Assembly: GCF_012427845.1 (NCBI RefSeq)
Contig: NZ_CP038498.1
Coordinates: 2,542,001 to 2,606,000, forward strand
From: Pectobacterium punjabense
GTDB taxonomy: Bacteria; Pseudomonadota; Gammaproteobacteria; Enterobacterales; Enterobacteriaceae
Direction: 5' to 3'
DNA: 64,000 nt
Shown: in pieces, positions 52,199-62,984 of the stretch
How positions within the stretch are numbered: the stretch's first letter is position 1
Layout of the letters: each line of letters starts with the position of its first letter
The notes under the pieces: generated by a model
The model's database searches: none
Told to the model about the DNA's origin: nothing
Seen by the model: the letters and a program-made list of their open reading frames with translations, nothing else
Made by a program: the position numbers and the translations under genes

Positions 52199-54007
52199 AT
52201 GTTGAAACGTTTCCTGCTGCCGCTGTCGCTCGTCAATCAGGTTGCACTATTGATGCTGCTACTCGGTTTGCTGGGTATTGCCGGCATGTCGGTTTCCAGT
52301 TGGATGTCACAAAGCATCCAAGGGAATGCGCACGCCATTAATAAAGCAGGCTCGCTGCGTATGCAAAGCTACCGGTTGCTATCGATGGTGCCGCTCTCTG
52401 CCGAGAATGAAATTTATCTGCAAGAACTGGAAGAAGATGAAATCAGTAGCGACCTTCAGCAGGCGGTGCGCCGGGAAGGACTCAGTGAACAATTCACTGC
52501 GCTGCGCGTTTTCTGGCTGGAGAGCCTGCAACCGCATCTGCGGCAGGCGACGCACTCTGCCGATGCCTCGCCGGATGTCGCTCGTTTCGTGAAACAACTG
52601 GACGATCTGGTTTCCGCTATCGATCATAAAACCGAGCAGCGGTTAATGATGGTCACGCTGGTGCAGCGTATCTTCATCGGCATCATGTTTATCCTGCTGG
52701 TTACCACGTTCTTTTATCTACGTCGCCGCTTGTTAACGCCGTGGCGACGTCTGGTTTCGATGGCGCAGGCTATCGGACAGGGTGACTTCACCCAACGCGT
52801 CACCATCAACGGCCATGATGAAATGAGCACGTTGGGACAGGTGTTGAACAGCATGTCGGATGAACTTTCCGCCATGTACCATAGTCTGGAACAGCGCGTG
52901 GCCGAGAAAACCGCCGATCTGCAACAGAAAAACGATCTGCTTTCTTTCCTTTATCGCGCCAGTCGCCGCCTGCATACTGGTGCGCCGTTGTGTAGTCGGC
53001 TGATGCCGATCTTGAACGAATTACCCTCATTAACGCCGCTGCGCAATATTCAACTGCGGCTGTATGAAGATAACAATCAGGAGCAGTTTCATCAGTTCAG
53101 CGATTTCAGCCAATTACAACCGGATCACTGCCCGGATAACAGCTGTCAGAGCTGCGGGATGCAGGCAAAACGTGAAGAATTGCCGGGTGATCCTCACTGT
53201 TGGGATCTCCACGATAAACACGGACAATACGGCGTTGTGCTGGCCACATTGCCGGGTAATACCGCACTCAGTCGCGATCAGAATCAGTTGCTGAATACCT
53301 TATTAGAGCAGTTGACCAGTACGCTGGCGTTAGAACGACAATCCAACCATCAGCAGCAGTTGATGCTGATGGAAGAACGCGCCACCATTGCCCGTGAACT
53401 ACACGACTCTATCGCACAATCCCTCTCCTGCCTGAAAATTCAGGTGAGCTGTCTGCAAATGCAGGGCGGCGATTTGCCCCCCGCTTCACAGCAGTTGCTG
53501 ACGGAAATGCGGGAAGAGTTGAACACCGCCTATCGCCAACTGCGTGAGCTGTTGACCACCTTCCGGCTGAAACTGTCTGAGTCTGGCTTACTTGCCGCAC
53601 TGCGGGCATCGGTCGATGAATTCGGCAAGCGGTTAGGGTATCCCATCGAACTGCATTACCATTTGCCACCACAGTCGGTTTCTGCTCATCAAGGCATTCA
53701 CGTTCTACAAATTGTGCGTGAAGCGCTGAGCAATATTTATAAACACGCGCAGGCCACGCAGGTCGATATCACGCTGCAACTACGTCAGGGTTGTATTGAA
53801 CTTAGCGTGACGGATAACGGCATCGGCATTCCCGATGATGCCAGCCGCGCCAACCACTATGGACTGATTATCATGCGCGACCGTGCACGAGGTTTGCACG
53901 GCGAATGCATTGTTCGACGCCGGCCACTGGGGGGGACTGAAGTCAATGTCAGTTTCCTCTCCGAATACCGTCACCGGCTACCATTAACAGGAGAAACACA
54001 TGATTAA
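52199..54007 (+). CDS. narX: Nitrate/nitrite sensor histidine kinase NarX
   Basis: 602 residues from the ATG at 52199 ([17 protein letters not shown]), matching the known enterobacterial start and preceded by AGAGG. The order is TM1 (about 15-37), periplasmic sensor with the P-box [20 protein letters not shown]2 (about 155-175), HAMP, a Cys-containing central module (CPDNSCQSC) and a HisKA_3-type kinase. The phosphorylated histidine is H402 in [12 protein letters not shown], and the ATPase domain has DNGIGIP. It overlaps narL by eight bases. Confidence 0.96.
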   Translation: MLKRFLLPLSLVNQVALLMLLLGLLGIAGMSVSSWMSQSIQGNAHAINKAGSLRMQSYRLLSMVPLSAENEIYLQELEEDEISSDLQQAVRREGLSEQFTALRVFWLESLQPHLRQATHSADASPDVARFVKQLDDLVSAIDHKTEQRLMMVTLVQRIFIGIMFILLVTTFFYLRRRLLTPWRRLVSMAQAIGQGDFTQRVTINGHDEMSTLGQVLNSMSDELSAMYHSLEQRVAEKTADLQQKNDLLSFLYRASRRLHTGAPLCSRLMPILNELPSLTPLRNIQLRLYEDNNQEQFHQFSDFSQLQPDHCPDNSCQSCGMQAKREELPGDPHCWDLHDKHGQYGVVLATLPGNTALSRDQNQLLNTLLEQLTSTLALERQSNHQQQLMLMEERATIARELHDSIAQSLSCLKIQVSCLQMQGGDLPPASQQLLTEMREELNTAYRQLRELLTTFRLKLSESGLLAALRASVDEFGKRLGYPIELHYHLPPQSVSAHQGIHVLQIVREALSNIYKHAQATQVDITLQLRQGCIELSVTDNGIGIPDDASRANHYGLIIMRDRARGLHGECIVRRRPLGGTEVNVSFLSEYRHRLPLTGETHD

Positions 54008-54650
54008 CGAAGACGCCGCCACCCTACTGCTGATTGATGACCATCCCATGTTGCGCAATGGCGTTAAACAACTCATCAGCATGGACCCAGAGTTACAGGT
54101 GGCGGGTGAAGCCAGTCACGGCGAACAGGGTGTCGAACTCGCGGAACAGTTGGACCCGGATTTGATTCTGCTCGATTTAAATATGCCCGGTATGAATGGC
54201 CTGGAAACACTAAATCGTCTGCGGGAAAAGTCACTGTCCGGCCGCATTGTGGTCTTTAGCGTATCTAACCATGAAGACGATGTGGTCAATGCCTTAAAGA
54301 ATGGCGCCGATGGTTACCTGCTGAAAGATATGGAGCCGGAAGATTTATTAGCCGCACTGCATCAGGCGGCATCTGGGAAAATGGTGCTGAGTGAAACATT
54401 GACACCGATTCTGGCCGCTAGCCTGCGTGAAAGCCGCCACAGCAGTGACCGGGATATTCAGCAACTCACGCCACGCGAGCGCGATATTCTGAAATTGCTG
54501 GCTCAGGGACTCTCTAATAAAGTGATTGCACGTAAGCTCACCATTACGGAAAGTACTGTTAAAGTTCACGTCAAACACCTGTTGAAGAAAATGAAGCTTA
54601 AATCGCGCGTTGAAGCAGCCGTCTGGGTATTGCAAGAAAAAGTCATTTAA
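54000..54650 (+). CDS. narL: Nitrate/nitrite response regulator NarL
   Basis: 216 residues. The receiver domain has the acidic pocket DDH near residue 13 and the phospho-acceptor Asp59 (LLDLNMPG). The C-terminal LuxR/NarL helix-turn-helix ([37 protein letters not shown]) is intact. GGAGAAAC lies before the ATG inside narX. It should bind the heptamer sites at 51982-51997 and 52093-52108. Confidence 0.96.
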   Translation: MINEDAATLLLIDDHPMLRNGVKQLISMDPELQVAGEASHGEQGVELAEQLDPDLILLDLNMPGMNGLETLNRLREKSLSGRIVVFSVSNHEDDVVNALKNGADGYLLKDMEPEDLLAALHQAASGKMVLSETLTPILAASLRESRHSSDRDIQQLTPRERDILKLLAQGLSNKVIARKLTITESTVKVHVKHLLKKMKLKSRVEAAVWVLQEKVI

Positions 54651-54722
54651 TCAAACCGTAACAACAGGCAGTTATGATCAGCGGTAAGGATAAGGCGCTC
54701 AGGCGCCCCTCCCATCGAGATT

Positions 54723-54742
54723 ATCCTCGCGCGAGCGAGGAT
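54723..54742 (+). terminator. Hairpin downstream of narL
   Basis: ATCCTCGC-GCGA-GCGAGGAT is a perfect 8-bp stem 73 bases after the narL stop, preceded by a second small hairpin GGCGCTCAGGCGCC. No T-run follows, so it may be an RNA-stabilising or Rho-assisted end. Confidence 0.45.
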
Positions 54743-54911
54743 GCAGCAGAAGTTGGTGGAAATACCACCGCTATCCCAATAAATTAAACGGTTGCTAAAC
54801 GGCACCGGCATTTATAGCCATTATCCTAATTAATGTGACGTTGCTCTCGTCTAAACTAGTTTGTAATCGCATTTTTAAGCTTTTACACCGAGTTTAACGT
54901 TGAGGAACAAC

Positions 54912-56186
54912 ATGAAGAAGGTCAGTAAAGAGCGATTTATCGGCCTGGAATGGTTACGATTTTTGCTCGGCTGCTATGTGATGATTTATCACACGGTTCA
55001 CATTTATCCCCAGCGTGAGCGTATCCCTTTCTTGAGTGAACTCACTAGTATGGGATTCTTCGCCACCAGCACGTTCTTTGTCCTGTCTGGCTTTTTGCTC
55101 GCGCATGTCTACATTAAGGACGGGCGTCTGCGTGAACCTGTTCGCCAGTTCTGGGCTAAACGCTTCTTTAATCTTTACCCTATCCATATCATTGCCCTGT
55201 TGTCTTCTATTGCCGTAGTTACGCTCATGCAGTGGCTGGCGGTGCCGCCGGAAGGGCAAGTTGCCAGCGCGCGCTTCGTCATTTATGACACCAACGATCC
55301 CGCTGCCGACCCCGAAACGCTGCGCCATTACATGACGAATGCACAACTGGCGTTCAACGGGTTATTGCAGGTACTGATGTTGCAGGCATGGAATCCCTAC
55401 TTCCTGACCTTCAATGCCCCGTTATGGTCGCTTTCTACGCTGTTCTTTTTCTATCTGGCGTTTCCGCTGTTGGCTCCGCGTCTGTTGAACAGCCGTCATC
55501 CGTGGCTGTGGATGGGGATTGTTTGCTTACTGTATCTGCTACCGCCGATTTGGGTGATTTGGCAGCAACAGTTCGGCATGCCGTACACAGGGCTGTTGCA
55601 GCGTGGGCCGATCTTTCGTTTGCCAGAATTTCTGGCTGGAATTTTAGGCTATGCGCTGTTTCGTCATTATCGCCAGAAAGATCGCTCACCATTAAGCAAG
55701 GGCCAGCGCTACAGCGTTGCCATGTTTATCGGTATCAACTTCCTCGTCGCAACCTGGCTATTCACGAAAGGTGACGCTTATTGGTACTTTCTGCTGCACA
55801 ACGGTTTGCTGTTGCCAGCTCAGGTCGGTTTAGTGTGTCTCAGTGCGCTGGCGCGTGAGCCTGACAGCGAGTGGCTGCGGCATTGGTCGCCACGACTGGG
55901 TGCTGCATCGCTCTCCATCTTTGCGCTACATGTTCCGCTCTTCAATCTGTTCCGCACTTTGGAACAGCTGGTACGCGGTAACCCGATGGCCTGTTTCAGC
56001 GATTGGGATCAGTGTATTGCCGCAGCCGGTCAAGTGCAGTTGTCCATGACGGGCTATATCATTTTCCTGCTCAGCACCGTGACGCTATGCGTTCTCTTCC
56101 AGGAACGAATCGTGTTCCGCGTAAGGACGTTCCTGACCTCACGTTTCCTTAGCAGCAATACATCACGCACGCAGCGTACCGCGTAG
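54912..56186 (+). CDS. Acyltransferase-3 family membrane protein
   Basis: 424 residues from the ATG at 54912, with GAGG seven bases upstream. It has about ten membrane helices and the acyltransferase-3 (OafA/NodX/WecH) pattern: the N-terminal GLEWLRFLLGCYVMIYHTVH with the catalytic-type His, FFATSTFFVLSGFLLAHVYI, and the late FALHVPLFNLF. Such enzymes O-acylate polysaccharides, peptidoglycan or glycans. No surface-polysaccharide genes adjoin it, so the acceptor is unknown. Confidence 0.88.
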   Translation: MKKVSKERFIGLEWLRFLLGCYVMIYHTVHIYPQRERIPFLSELTSMGFFATSTFFVLSGFLLAHVYIKDGRLREPVRQFWAKRFFNLYPIHIIALLSSIAVVTLMQWLAVPPEGQVASARFVIYDTNDPAADPETLRHYMTNAQLAFNGLLQVLMLQAWNPYFLTFNAPLWSLSTLFFFYLAFPLLAPRLLNSRHPWLWMGIVCLLYLLPPIWVIWQQQFGMPYTGLLQRGPIFRLPEFLAGILGYALFRHYRQKDRSPLSKGQRYSVAMFIGINFLVATWLFTKGDAYWYFLLHNGLLLPAQVGLVCLSALAREPDSEWLRHWSPRLGAASLSIFALHVPLFNLFRTLEQLVRGNPMACFSDWDQCIAAAGQVQLSMTGYIIFLLSTVTLCVLFQERIVFRVRTFLTSRFLSSNTSRTQRTA

Positions 56187-56205
56187 CAAAATCATCGCAC
56201 ACGCT

Positions 56206-56232
56206 CTCTGGCCTGAAACACGCAGGCCAGAG
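56206..56232 (+). terminator. Hairpin after the acyltransferase gene
   Basis: A perfect 10-bp stem CTCTGGCCTG / CAGGCCAGAG with a 7-base loop lies 20 bases after the stop. C-rich sequence rather than a T-run follows. Confidence 0.55.
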
Positions 56233-56476
56233 ATCCCCACCCCACATCGATGTCCTCTGCTACCGCTAAAAATGTGACAGACATCGCGTTATAGCGGTTA
56301 ATCATCAATAGCAACTTTTATAACTATTTACATTCTAATCAATTATCGTTTTCGGGTAGAGCATCACTCAGATTCCTGTTAATGTTTGCCGTTCCGGGCT
56401 AAACCGGTTCGTTTTTATCGGCTGTACGTCTTCGACGGACATCTCACTACCTGTCACCACGGTTTATTTGGCAATA

Positions 56477-57517
56477 ATGACACTATCCAAACACGCAATC
56501 TCTTCCCTCAGCTTGGTCATCGCCCTCTCCGCAGGCATGACGCAAAGTCGTGCTGACACCATCTGGCTGAACAATGGCGACAAAGTCACAGGGAAAATCA
56601 CGCTGCTTGACGGCGGCAAACTCTTTATCAACACCGACTATGCAGGCTCCATCTCCGTAGCCTGGGATCAGGTGAAAACCTTTGAATCTGACCACGGTCT
56701 GGTGATTCAAGGCGAACGCTACGAGAAAGGCGTACTGTATCCAACGATCAAAGCGGGCGAAAACCGCGCTATCGTCGCAAGCCCGTCGCTTGCTAACGAA
56801 GCAGCAGGTCCGCAAACATTGCCACTGTCCGAAATCACTTCCATCGTGGCACAGAAGCCGCTGGTGACCGATTTCGCCTGGAAAGGCAATATCGATGCTG
56901 GCATGTCGCACAAGAAAAGCTCGACAGAAACCGATAACTACGATGTGACGCTGAACACCAAAGCACGCCACGATACATGGCGACACAACCTTGATGCCAG
57001 CTACCATTTGGCAAAAGAGGATAAAGTCGAGAGCACCAAGAATGCGGCTGGCGAATATGCGCTGGATAAATTCGTGGATGAAAACTGGTTCTGGCAGGGC
57101 CGTTATCAGTACAAACGTGACTGGATTGAAAGCATTAAAATCAACCGTTCTTTCGGTCTCGGTCCCGGTTATCAGTTCTGGGATAATGATTTAGGCGCGT
57201 TCTCACTGACGTCTCTGGTCAACTCCCAAACCTTCGTGTACCGCGATCAGGGCGATGATGACTTCTACTCTGGCGCGATAAAGTGGGCGTACAACCGCTA
57301 TTTGTTCAGCAAAAACGTTGAAGCCTTCACCAACGGTGAATTGGGACGTTCATTTGATGGCACGGCACCCATTTATCTGAAAGCGGATGCAGGCCTGCGC
57401 TTCAAGCTGACTGATTGGTCTTCTATGACCATGAAAGTGTCACGTACCCGTATCGAAAGTAATCAGGGGAATGTTGACGACACGCTGTACACCATGGGTG
57501 TTGGCGTCGGCTGGTAA
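56477..57517 (+). CDS. DUF481 (YdiY-like) outer-membrane protein
   Basis: 346 residues from the ATG at 56477 (MTLSKHAISSLSLVIALSAG), which gives a clean signal peptide ending near SRA-DT; no strong ribosome site is visible. After an N-terminal region of about 100 residues (DTIWLNNGDKVTGKITLLDG) comes a DUF481 beta-barrel-like domain of alternating aromatic strands. The protein ends in Gly-Trp, consistent with outer-membrane insertion. E. coli YdiY is about 100 residues shorter. Function is unknown; acid induction is reported for YdiY. Confidence 0.8.
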   Translation: MTLSKHAISSLSLVIALSAGMTQSRADTIWLNNGDKVTGKITLLDGGKLFINTDYAGSISVAWDQVKTFESDHGLVIQGERYEKGVLYPTIKAGENRAIVASPSLANEAAGPQTLPLSEITSIVAQKPLVTDFAWKGNIDAGMSHKKSSTETDNYDVTLNTKARHDTWRHNLDASYHLAKEDKVESTKNAAGEYALDKFVDENWFWQGRYQYKRDWIESIKINRSFGLGPGYQFWDNDLGAFSLTSLVNSQTFVYRDQGDDDFYSGAIKWAYNRYLFSKNVEAFTNGELGRSFDGTAPIYLKADAGLRFKLTDWSSMTMKVSRTRIESNQGNVDDTLYTMGVGVGW

Positions 57518-57587
57518 TACAGCCACTTCCTCGTTTCACGGTGAATGGCGATATCGTCGTTCACCGTGAATTTCTCCACTCACACCG

Positions 57588-58274
57588 TTATTGACCATTT
57601 CCTGCTGACTCAGAGCACGACTGTTGCAGAATACGCACCCGCTGCGCCAATTCGCTCACGCGTTCATCTTCTGTTCCATGATTTTTCAGTTCTTGTTCGA
57701 GTGCAAAAAGATACTGCGCATTGGTGCCAAGCGGGCCGCTAGCGCGCGCAATCAGCGGTGCGACGCTCTGAATGCAGGTATCATTTTCGTTCAAGGGATG
57801 TTCCGGCTCGGAAACAAACACCAGCGCCGTCAGCGGTGTACCGTTCTTGCGATGCAGTTCGCACCAGAGCGGACGATAGCAGCCCGTCAGCATTTCTCGC
57901 TTCCAGAGCAGTTCCAAATCTTCACGCAATGAGGTTTCGGGTAGGCGGAAAGCCAAACCCGTTGTTTGCCCGCCGGGTTGCAGCGCCAGCATCCGCCCCG
58001 GCTGTGTTGTCGTGCCGCGACCGATAGTGAGGCGCAGGCAAAAAGCACGCTGCCACCCCGCCAACGTTGCCAGACAGATTTCTTCGGCGTCAAAAACCGG
58101 ATTCCACATCAGTGAACCGTAGCCAAATACCCAGACAGGACAACTATTGGGCCGTAGCGCCAGCGTCCTGTCCAGAGAATCAGCCCGCTGTTGCGGCGTG
58201 AGCAGTAAGGTTTCTTCAATACATCCAAAAGACGTTCTACAATCTGCTTTCTGCAAAAAATCGCGTGTTAACAC
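57588..58274 (-). CDS. ChaC-like gamma-glutamylcyclotransferase
   Basis: 228 residues. The substrate loop VWVFGYGSLMWNP (around residue 48-58) and a downstream catalytic-type Glu in LLWKREMLTGCYRP mark the ChaC family, which cleaves glutathione to 5-oxoproline and Cys-Gly. In E. coli, chaC belongs with chaA; here they lie about 1.6 kb apart, on opposite strands, with a siderophore reductase gene between them. The N-terminus is uncertain. Confidence 0.87.
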   Translation of the reverse strand: MLTRDFLQKADCRTSFGCIEETLLLTPQQRADSLDRTLALRPNSCPVWVFGYGSLMWNPVFDAEEICLATLAGWQRAFCLRLTIGRGTTTQPGRMLALQPGGQTTGLAFRLPETSLREDLELLWKREMLTGCYRPLWCELHRKNGTPLTALVFVSEPEHPLNENDTCIQSVAPLIARASGPLGTNAQYLFALEQELKNHGTEDERVSELAQRVRILQQSCSESAGNGQ

Positions 58275-58705
58275 TACTTACCACCCCCAGCCCTACTCTT
58301 TTTCTGCTCATCAGATCGGCTCTCGCCCTGTGTTTAAAAAACCAACTGCTTCATCTGTTTAATTTTACAACACTATAGAACCTGAGGTTATTCATTTATG
58401 GCTTCGCGATCAAGCTTGATACGGGTCACAAAACCTGAAAAAGTTCGTGATAATGTTTCGCATCACGTGATGTTCCGCCTTTATATCAACTCATCGGCAA
58501 TACGGCGTCAGACTTGATGTTTTCCTGATATAAACACCATTTTTGTGATAACAGATGCCTATCTTCGGCCTTTCGTTGAATATGAAAGCCCAACAGCGTA
58601 TTTATTTCGATGGAAATGACAACGACTAGACACAAAGCGATAATAATTATCATCTCGTGTTGTTATTATTTCCCATACTGGAATTGACTACCACGGAGAC
58701 ACTGA
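58275..58705. other. Spacer with the Fur-controlled promoter region
   Basis: 431 bases. The right end carries a Fur box (58639-58653). The left part is the ChaC gene leader. The middle (58380-58600) shows AT-rich sequence without a recognisable gene. Confidence 0.6.
58639..58653. promoter_or_regulatory. Fur box
   Basis: GATAATAATTATCAT matches the core of the Fur consensus GATAATGATAATCATTATC as overlapping GATAAT hexamers. It lies 53 bases upstream of the siderophore-interacting protein start, so iron repression is expected. Confidence 0.75.
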
Positions 58706-59509
58706 ATGGCAACGCCTCGTCAGCCTGTTTTAGTTCAGGTTAAACAGATTCACGATATTTCCCCACATTTACGCTGTATTACGTTCCATCATGATGCGCT
58801 GCGCGACTACCCAGTCGAGCGATACGGTGCACATCTCAAACTGTTTCTGCCTCAGGATGGGCAACAAAAACCCGCTCTGCCCGTCATCGGCGAACGTGGT
58901 CCTACCTGGCCGGAAGGCGAAGCCCGCCCTATCGTTCGCACCTATAGCGTCCGGGCGTTGCGACCAGAGGATGCGGAGCTGGATATGGTTTTCGCGCTGC
59001 ATGAGCACGTTGGCCCAGCCGTCAATTTTGCTCGTCAGGCCAAGCCCGGTGACTGGGTGGGTATCTCGCAACCCGGCGGCCCACTTCCGATGCTGCCTCC
59101 CGCCGCCGCGTATTATCTGGCAGCCGATCCGTCCTCACTCCCCGCGCTCATGGCGTTGCTGGAAAACCTACCTGATGATGCTCAAGGACATGCGGTGATC
59201 CGTGTCGACAGCGAGGCTGATAAACTCGATATCGCGAAACCATCACAGCTTCAAATGCATTGGATCGTCGGCGGGACAGAAATGACCGACGCGCTGTTGC
59301 AGCATTTTCAGGCACTCCCAGCGGCTGAAAATGCATTTTACTGGTTAGCCGGTGAGGATCGTATCGTGGTCCAGCTTCGTCGCCATGCGCGTCGGGAACG
59401 CGGGTGTGAACGAAATCAGATGTATGCAGTACCTTATTGGCGAGAAGGGCTAAATGAAGAGGATTATCATCATAAACGCCACGATATTATGGACAATCCT
59501 GACGAATAA
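58706..59509 (+). CDS. Siderophore-interacting FAD-dependent ferric reductase (ViuB/YqjH type)
   Basis: 267 residues of the siderophore-interacting protein family. The flavin-binding RTYSVR (about 78-83) and the C-terminal NAD(P)H-domain motif FYWLAGEDRIVVQLRRHARR followed by YWREGLNEEDYH are present. It releases iron from ferric siderophores in the cytoplasm. The upstream Fur box supports an iron-acquisition role. A terminator follows. Confidence 0.92.
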   Translation: MATPRQPVLVQVKQIHDISPHLRCITFHHDALRDYPVERYGAHLKLFLPQDGQQKPALPVIGERGPTWPEGEARPIVRTYSVRALRPEDAELDMVFALHEHVGPAVNFARQAKPGDWVGISQPGGPLPMLPPAAAYYLAADPSSLPALMALLENLPDDAQGHAVIRVDSEADKLDIAKPSQLQMHWIVGGTEMTDALLQHFQALPAAENAFYWLAGEDRIVVQLRRHARRERGCERNQMYAVPYWREGLNEEDYHHKRHDIMDNPDE

Positions 59510-59540
59510 CCATAAAAAATACATTTGATATTATAATCAT

Positions 59541-59570
59541 AGGGAGAAGATATGCAGATTCTCCCTTTTC
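59541..59570 (+). terminator. Rho-independent terminator after the ferric reductase gene
   Basis: An 8-bp stem AGGGAGAA / TTCTCCCT with a 10-base loop is followed by TTTC, 31 bases after the stop. Confidence 0.75.
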
Positions 59571-59707
59571 ATTGTAATTTATGCTCAAAGCGTAAAAATC
59601 CGTAAAAAAACCCGCACAAACACAGCAATCTGTTATCATATTGTTCGTTTTATTACGTTATAACTACTTTTTAGTAACCTTTTGCGGTTTATTATCGTGT
59701 TACGGCC

Positions 59708-59824
59708 ATGAATAAATGGTTTTATATCCTTAATAAATTGCTTTATGCCCCGAGTCATTCGAGTTGTCAGTGCGCTAGCTTGATGTATGACGGGGATATT
59801 TTGCCGCACTATTCCTCTGGATAA
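59708..59824 (+). CDS. Possible upstream peptide of chaA (38 codons)
   Basis: ATG at 59708 opens a 38-residue frame beginning MNKWFYILNKLLYAPSHSS. It ends with TAA at 59822-59824, directly on the AAGGAG of chaA. The N-terminus is hydrophobic/aromatic. No clear ribosome site precedes it. Its stop at the chaA Shine-Dalgarno would suit a regulatory leader peptide, but chance is not excluded. Confidence 0.3.
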   Translation: MNKWFYILNKLLYAPSHSSCQCASLMYDGDILPHYSSG

Positions 59825-59838
59825 GGAGAACACCCACA

Positions 59839-60939
59839 ATGAAGTCTCATGCTGAGGTGGTCAAAACTCGCCATCATGAATACTCACTCATTTTTCCTGT
59901 TATTGCGCTGGTCGTGCTCTACATGTGGGGCAGTTCACAAGATTTTGTCGCCATTCTCGGTATTAACGCCCTCGCGCTAGCCGGTATTCTTTTCAGTGCA
60001 TTTAGCGTAGTACGCCATGCTGACGTGCTCGCTCATCGCCTGGGTGAACCTTACGGTTCACTCATCCTCAGCCTATCCGTCGTGATTCTTGAAGTCAGCC
60101 TAATTTCGGCGTTGATGGCCACTGGCGACGCGGGCCCGGACCTGATGCGTGATACGCTCTATTCCATTATCGTGATCGTCACTGGCGGCCTGGTGGGCTT
60201 TGCCCTCTTGCTCGGTGGCCGTAAATTCGCCACGCAGTATGTCAACCTCAGTGGCATCAAGCAGTATCTGATGGCGATATTCCCGTTGGCGGTGATTGTG
60301 CTGGTTTTCCCCAGCGCCTTACCCGACGGTAACTTCAGCGTAGCGCAGTCGCTGATTATTGCCGCCATTTCTGCGGCGATGTACGGTGTTTTTCTGTTAA
60401 TTCAAACGCGTACGCACCAAAGTCTGTTTGTCTATGAACATGAAGATGAAGGTGACGGCGACGATCCACATCACGGTAAACCGTCCGCGCACAGTTCGCT
60501 GTGGCACACCGGTTGGCTTCTGGTTCATCTGATTGCCGTTATTGCCGTGACCAAGACAAACTCAATGCCGCTGGAAACGCTGCTGACCGAAATGAATGCG
60601 CCGACGCAGTTTACGGGCTTTCTGGTCGCGCTGTTAATTCTCTCACCTGAAGGGCTGGGAGCTATCCGTGCTGTTCTAAAAAATCAGGTTCAGCGCGCCA
60701 TGAACCTGTTCTTTGGTTCCGTATTGGCGACGATTTCACTCACCGTCCCGACCGTTACCCTCATCGCGATGATGACAGGCCGCTCGCTAAACTTCGGGCT
60801 GGATATGCCACATATCGTCGTGATGCTGTCTGTGTTGGTGCTGTGCCACATTACATTCTCCACTGGGAGAACGAACGTATTGAGTGGCAGTGCGCATTTA
60901 GCACTCTTTGCCGCCTATCTGATCACCATCACGCTATAA
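59839..60939 (+). CDS. chaA: Calcium (sodium, potassium)/proton antiporter ChaA
   Basis: 366 residues of the CaCA superfamily with about 11 helices. The two alpha-repeat signatures are visible: LSLSVVILEVSLISALMA in the first half and LLILSPEGLGAIRAVLKNQV in the second. An acidic/His loop lies between them (HEDEGDGDDPHHGK). E. coli ChaA exports Ca2+, Na+ or K+ in exchange for protons at alkaline pH. AAGGAGA precedes the ATG. Confidence 0.95.
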   Translation: MKSHAEVVKTRHHEYSLIFPVIALVVLYMWGSSQDFVAILGINALALAGILFSAFSVVRHADVLAHRLGEPYGSLILSLSVVILEVSLISALMATGDAGPDLMRDTLYSIIVIVTGGLVGFALLLGGRKFATQYVNLSGIKQYLMAIFPLAVIVLVFPSALPDGNFSVAQSLIIAAISAAMYGVFLLIQTRTHQSLFVYEHEDEGDGDDPHHGKPSAHSSLWHTGWLLVHLIAVIAVTKTNSMPLETLLTEMNAPTQFTGFLVALLILSPEGLGAIRAVLKNQVQRAMNLFFGSVLATISLTVPTVTLIAMMTGRSLNFGLDMPHIVVMLSVLVLCHITFSTGRTNVLSGSAHLALFAAYLITITL

Positions 60940-60947
60940 CCTCTCAA

Positions 60948-60971
60948 CTGACGCGGTTTTCGCCGCGTCAG
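60948..60971 (+). terminator. Hairpin after chaA
   Basis: CTGACGCGG / CCGCGTCAG pair perfectly (9 bp, 6-base loop) nine bases after the chaA stop. There is no T-run. Confidence 0.55.
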
Positions 60972-61102
60972 CCTCGCCAAACTGCACTTCTCTTGATGTA
61001 TCTCTGGATCTTCTGAGCGCCTCCGGCGTATCGTAAGGCTGTCGTCGACGGACCGGCAGGCCCGCCATGTTGATTTACTTCCTTACTTTGGTTTCTGCTT
61101 AG

Positions 61103-62806
61103 ATGAAAACGCACGGAATTCACGGCGTCAGGCCGTTCAGCGCGCTGATTGACGCGTGCTGGCGCGAAAAATATACGCTACAACGTTTTATTCACGACAT
61201 GATCGCTGGCGTTACCGTCGGCATCATCGCCATCCCGCTGGCGATGGCGCTGGCGATTGCCAGCGGCGTTCCCCCGCAGTACGGGCTGTATACCTCGGCG
61301 ATTGCCGGGATCGTCATTGCCGTTAGCGGCGGTTCACGCTACAGCGTATCGGGCCCGACAGCGGCTTTCGTCGTCATACTCTATCCTGTATCACAGCAGT
61401 TTGGGTTATCCGGCCTACTGGTCGCCACCCTGCTTTCCGGCGTGTTTCTGCTGCTGATGGGGCTCTGCCGCTTCGGCCGACTGATCGAATATATTCCGCT
61501 CTCCGTGACGCTGGGGTTTACCTCTGGGATCGCTATCACCATCGGTACGATGCAAATCAAAGATTTCTTCGGCTTGCAGATGGCCGTCGTCCCCGAGCAC
61601 TACGTCGAAAAAGTGTCGGCACTGGCGCAATCGCTGCCAACCCTGCATCTTGCCGATACGCTGATCGGCGCAACGACGCTGCTGGTTCTCATCGTCTGGC
61701 CCAGACTCGGTATTCGCCTACCCGGCCATTTGCCCGCACTGCTGGCAGGCGTCGCGGTGATGGGGATGATGTCGCTACTGGGTGAAAATGTGGCCACCAT
61801 CGGTTCCCGTTTTAGCTACATGCTGGCGGACGGTTCGCAAGGGCAAGGGATTCCGCCCATTTTGCCTCAGCTTATTTTACCGTGGGACATCCCGTCGCCC
61901 GATGGGAAGACGATGACGCTGGATTGGCAGAGCATTTCCGCTCTGCTGCCTGCGGCATTCTCGATGGCGATGCTGGGCGCGATTGAGTCACTGCTGTGCG
62001 CCGTCGTACTGGATGGCATGACAGGAAAAAAACACAACTCTAATGCCGAGCTGATGGGGCAAGGCTTCGGTAACATCATCGCGCCCTTCTTTGGCGGTAT
62101 TACCGCGACCGCCGCGATTGCCCGCTCCGCCGCCAACGTACGCGCAGGAGCAAATTCGCCGATCTCCGCCGTGGTTCATGCCCTGTTGGTGCTGTTAGCG
62201 TTGCTGATACTTGCGCCGTGGTTGTCTTACCTGCCGCTGGCGGCAATGGCGTCACTGCTGTTGATTGTCGCCTGGAACATGAGCGAAGCGCACAAGGTAG
62301 TAGATTTACTGCGCCACGGACCGAAAGACGACATTATCGTGATGCTGCTCTGTATGTCGTTGACCGTATTGTTCGATATGGTGATCGCAATTACCGTCGG
62401 CATCGTGCTGGCCTCGTTGCTCTTCATGCGGCGCATCGCGCAAATGACCCGTCTGAGCGAACTGCCGGACACCAAAATACCGGATCATCTGGTGTTGCGC
62501 GTTAACGGCCCGCTGTTTTTCGCCGCAGCGGAGCGCATCTTCAACGACCTGACCGTACGCAGCGAAGGCTATCAAAACATCATTTTGCAGTGGGATGCGG
62601 TACCGGTGCTGGATGCTGGCGGGCTCAATGCGTTCCTGCGCTTTAGCGAAACATTGCCCGACGGTAAACAGCTCATTATTACTGACATTCCCTTCCAGCC
62701 GCTAAAAACGCTAGCGCGAGCAAAGGTTCACCCGATTGAAGGGCGACTGAGCTTCTACGGCTCATTGGCGCAGGCCATTGAGGCGACGACGGCACGCTCA
62801 GCGTAG
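61103..62806 (+). CDS. dauA: SulP-family C4-dicarboxylate transporter DauA
   Basis: 567 residues. The SulP transmembrane core spans about residues 25-430, with [20 protein letters not shown] then [10 protein letters not shown] and a conserved [11 protein letters not shown]-terminal STAS domain (about 440-555, [20 protein letters not shown]) follows. It matches enterobacterial DauA/YchM, which takes up succinate and other C4-dicarboxylates aerobically. The ribosome site is weak. Confidence 0.92.
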   Translation: MKTHGIHGVRPFSALIDACWREKYTLQRFIHDMIAGVTVGIIAIPLAMALAIASGVPPQYGLYTSAIAGIVIAVSGGSRYSVSGPTAAFVVILYPVSQQFGLSGLLVATLLSGVFLLLMGLCRFGRLIEYIPLSVTLGFTSGIAITIGTMQIKDFFGLQMAVVPEHYVEKVSALAQSLPTLHLADTLIGATTLLVLIVWPRLGIRLPGHLPALLAGVAVMGMMSLLGENVATIGSRFSYMLADGSQGQGIPPILPQLILPWDIPSPDGKTMTLDWQSISALLPAAFSMAMLGAIESLLCAVVLDGMTGKKHNSNAELMGQGFGNIIAPFFGGITATAAIARSAANVRAGANSPISAVVHALLVLLALLILAPWLSYLPLAAMASLLLIVAWNMSEAHKVVDLLRHGPKDDIIVMLLCMSLTVLFDMVIAITVGIVLASLLFMRRIAQMTRLSELPDTKIPDHLVLRVNGPLFFAAAERIFNDLTVRSEGYQNIILQWDAVPVLDAGGLNAFLRFSETLPDGKQLIITDIPFQPLKTLARAKVHPIEGRLSFYGSLAQAIEATTARSA

Positions 62807-62984
62807 CCGTTACAACGGGAACATGTAGGTTCAGGGGATATTCCATCGTCCCCTTCTCCTCTTTTCGCCCGTGGTTTGCCACACCGTCTCTGCCGGGTAC
62901 AAAACCATACCCTGCATAGTCGTTAATTCAGGTATATTGTCACGGTTCGCCCCCTTTTAACCCGCGTGTTGAGGAGACTTAATT

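Larger units (their letters stand above)
59510..59838. other. Spacer and leader of chaA
   Basis: 329 bases holding the ferric reductase terminator (59541-59570), AT-rich sequence, and a possible 38-codon upstream frame (59708-59824) ending just before the chaA ribosome site. No larger gene is supported. Confidence 0.55.
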
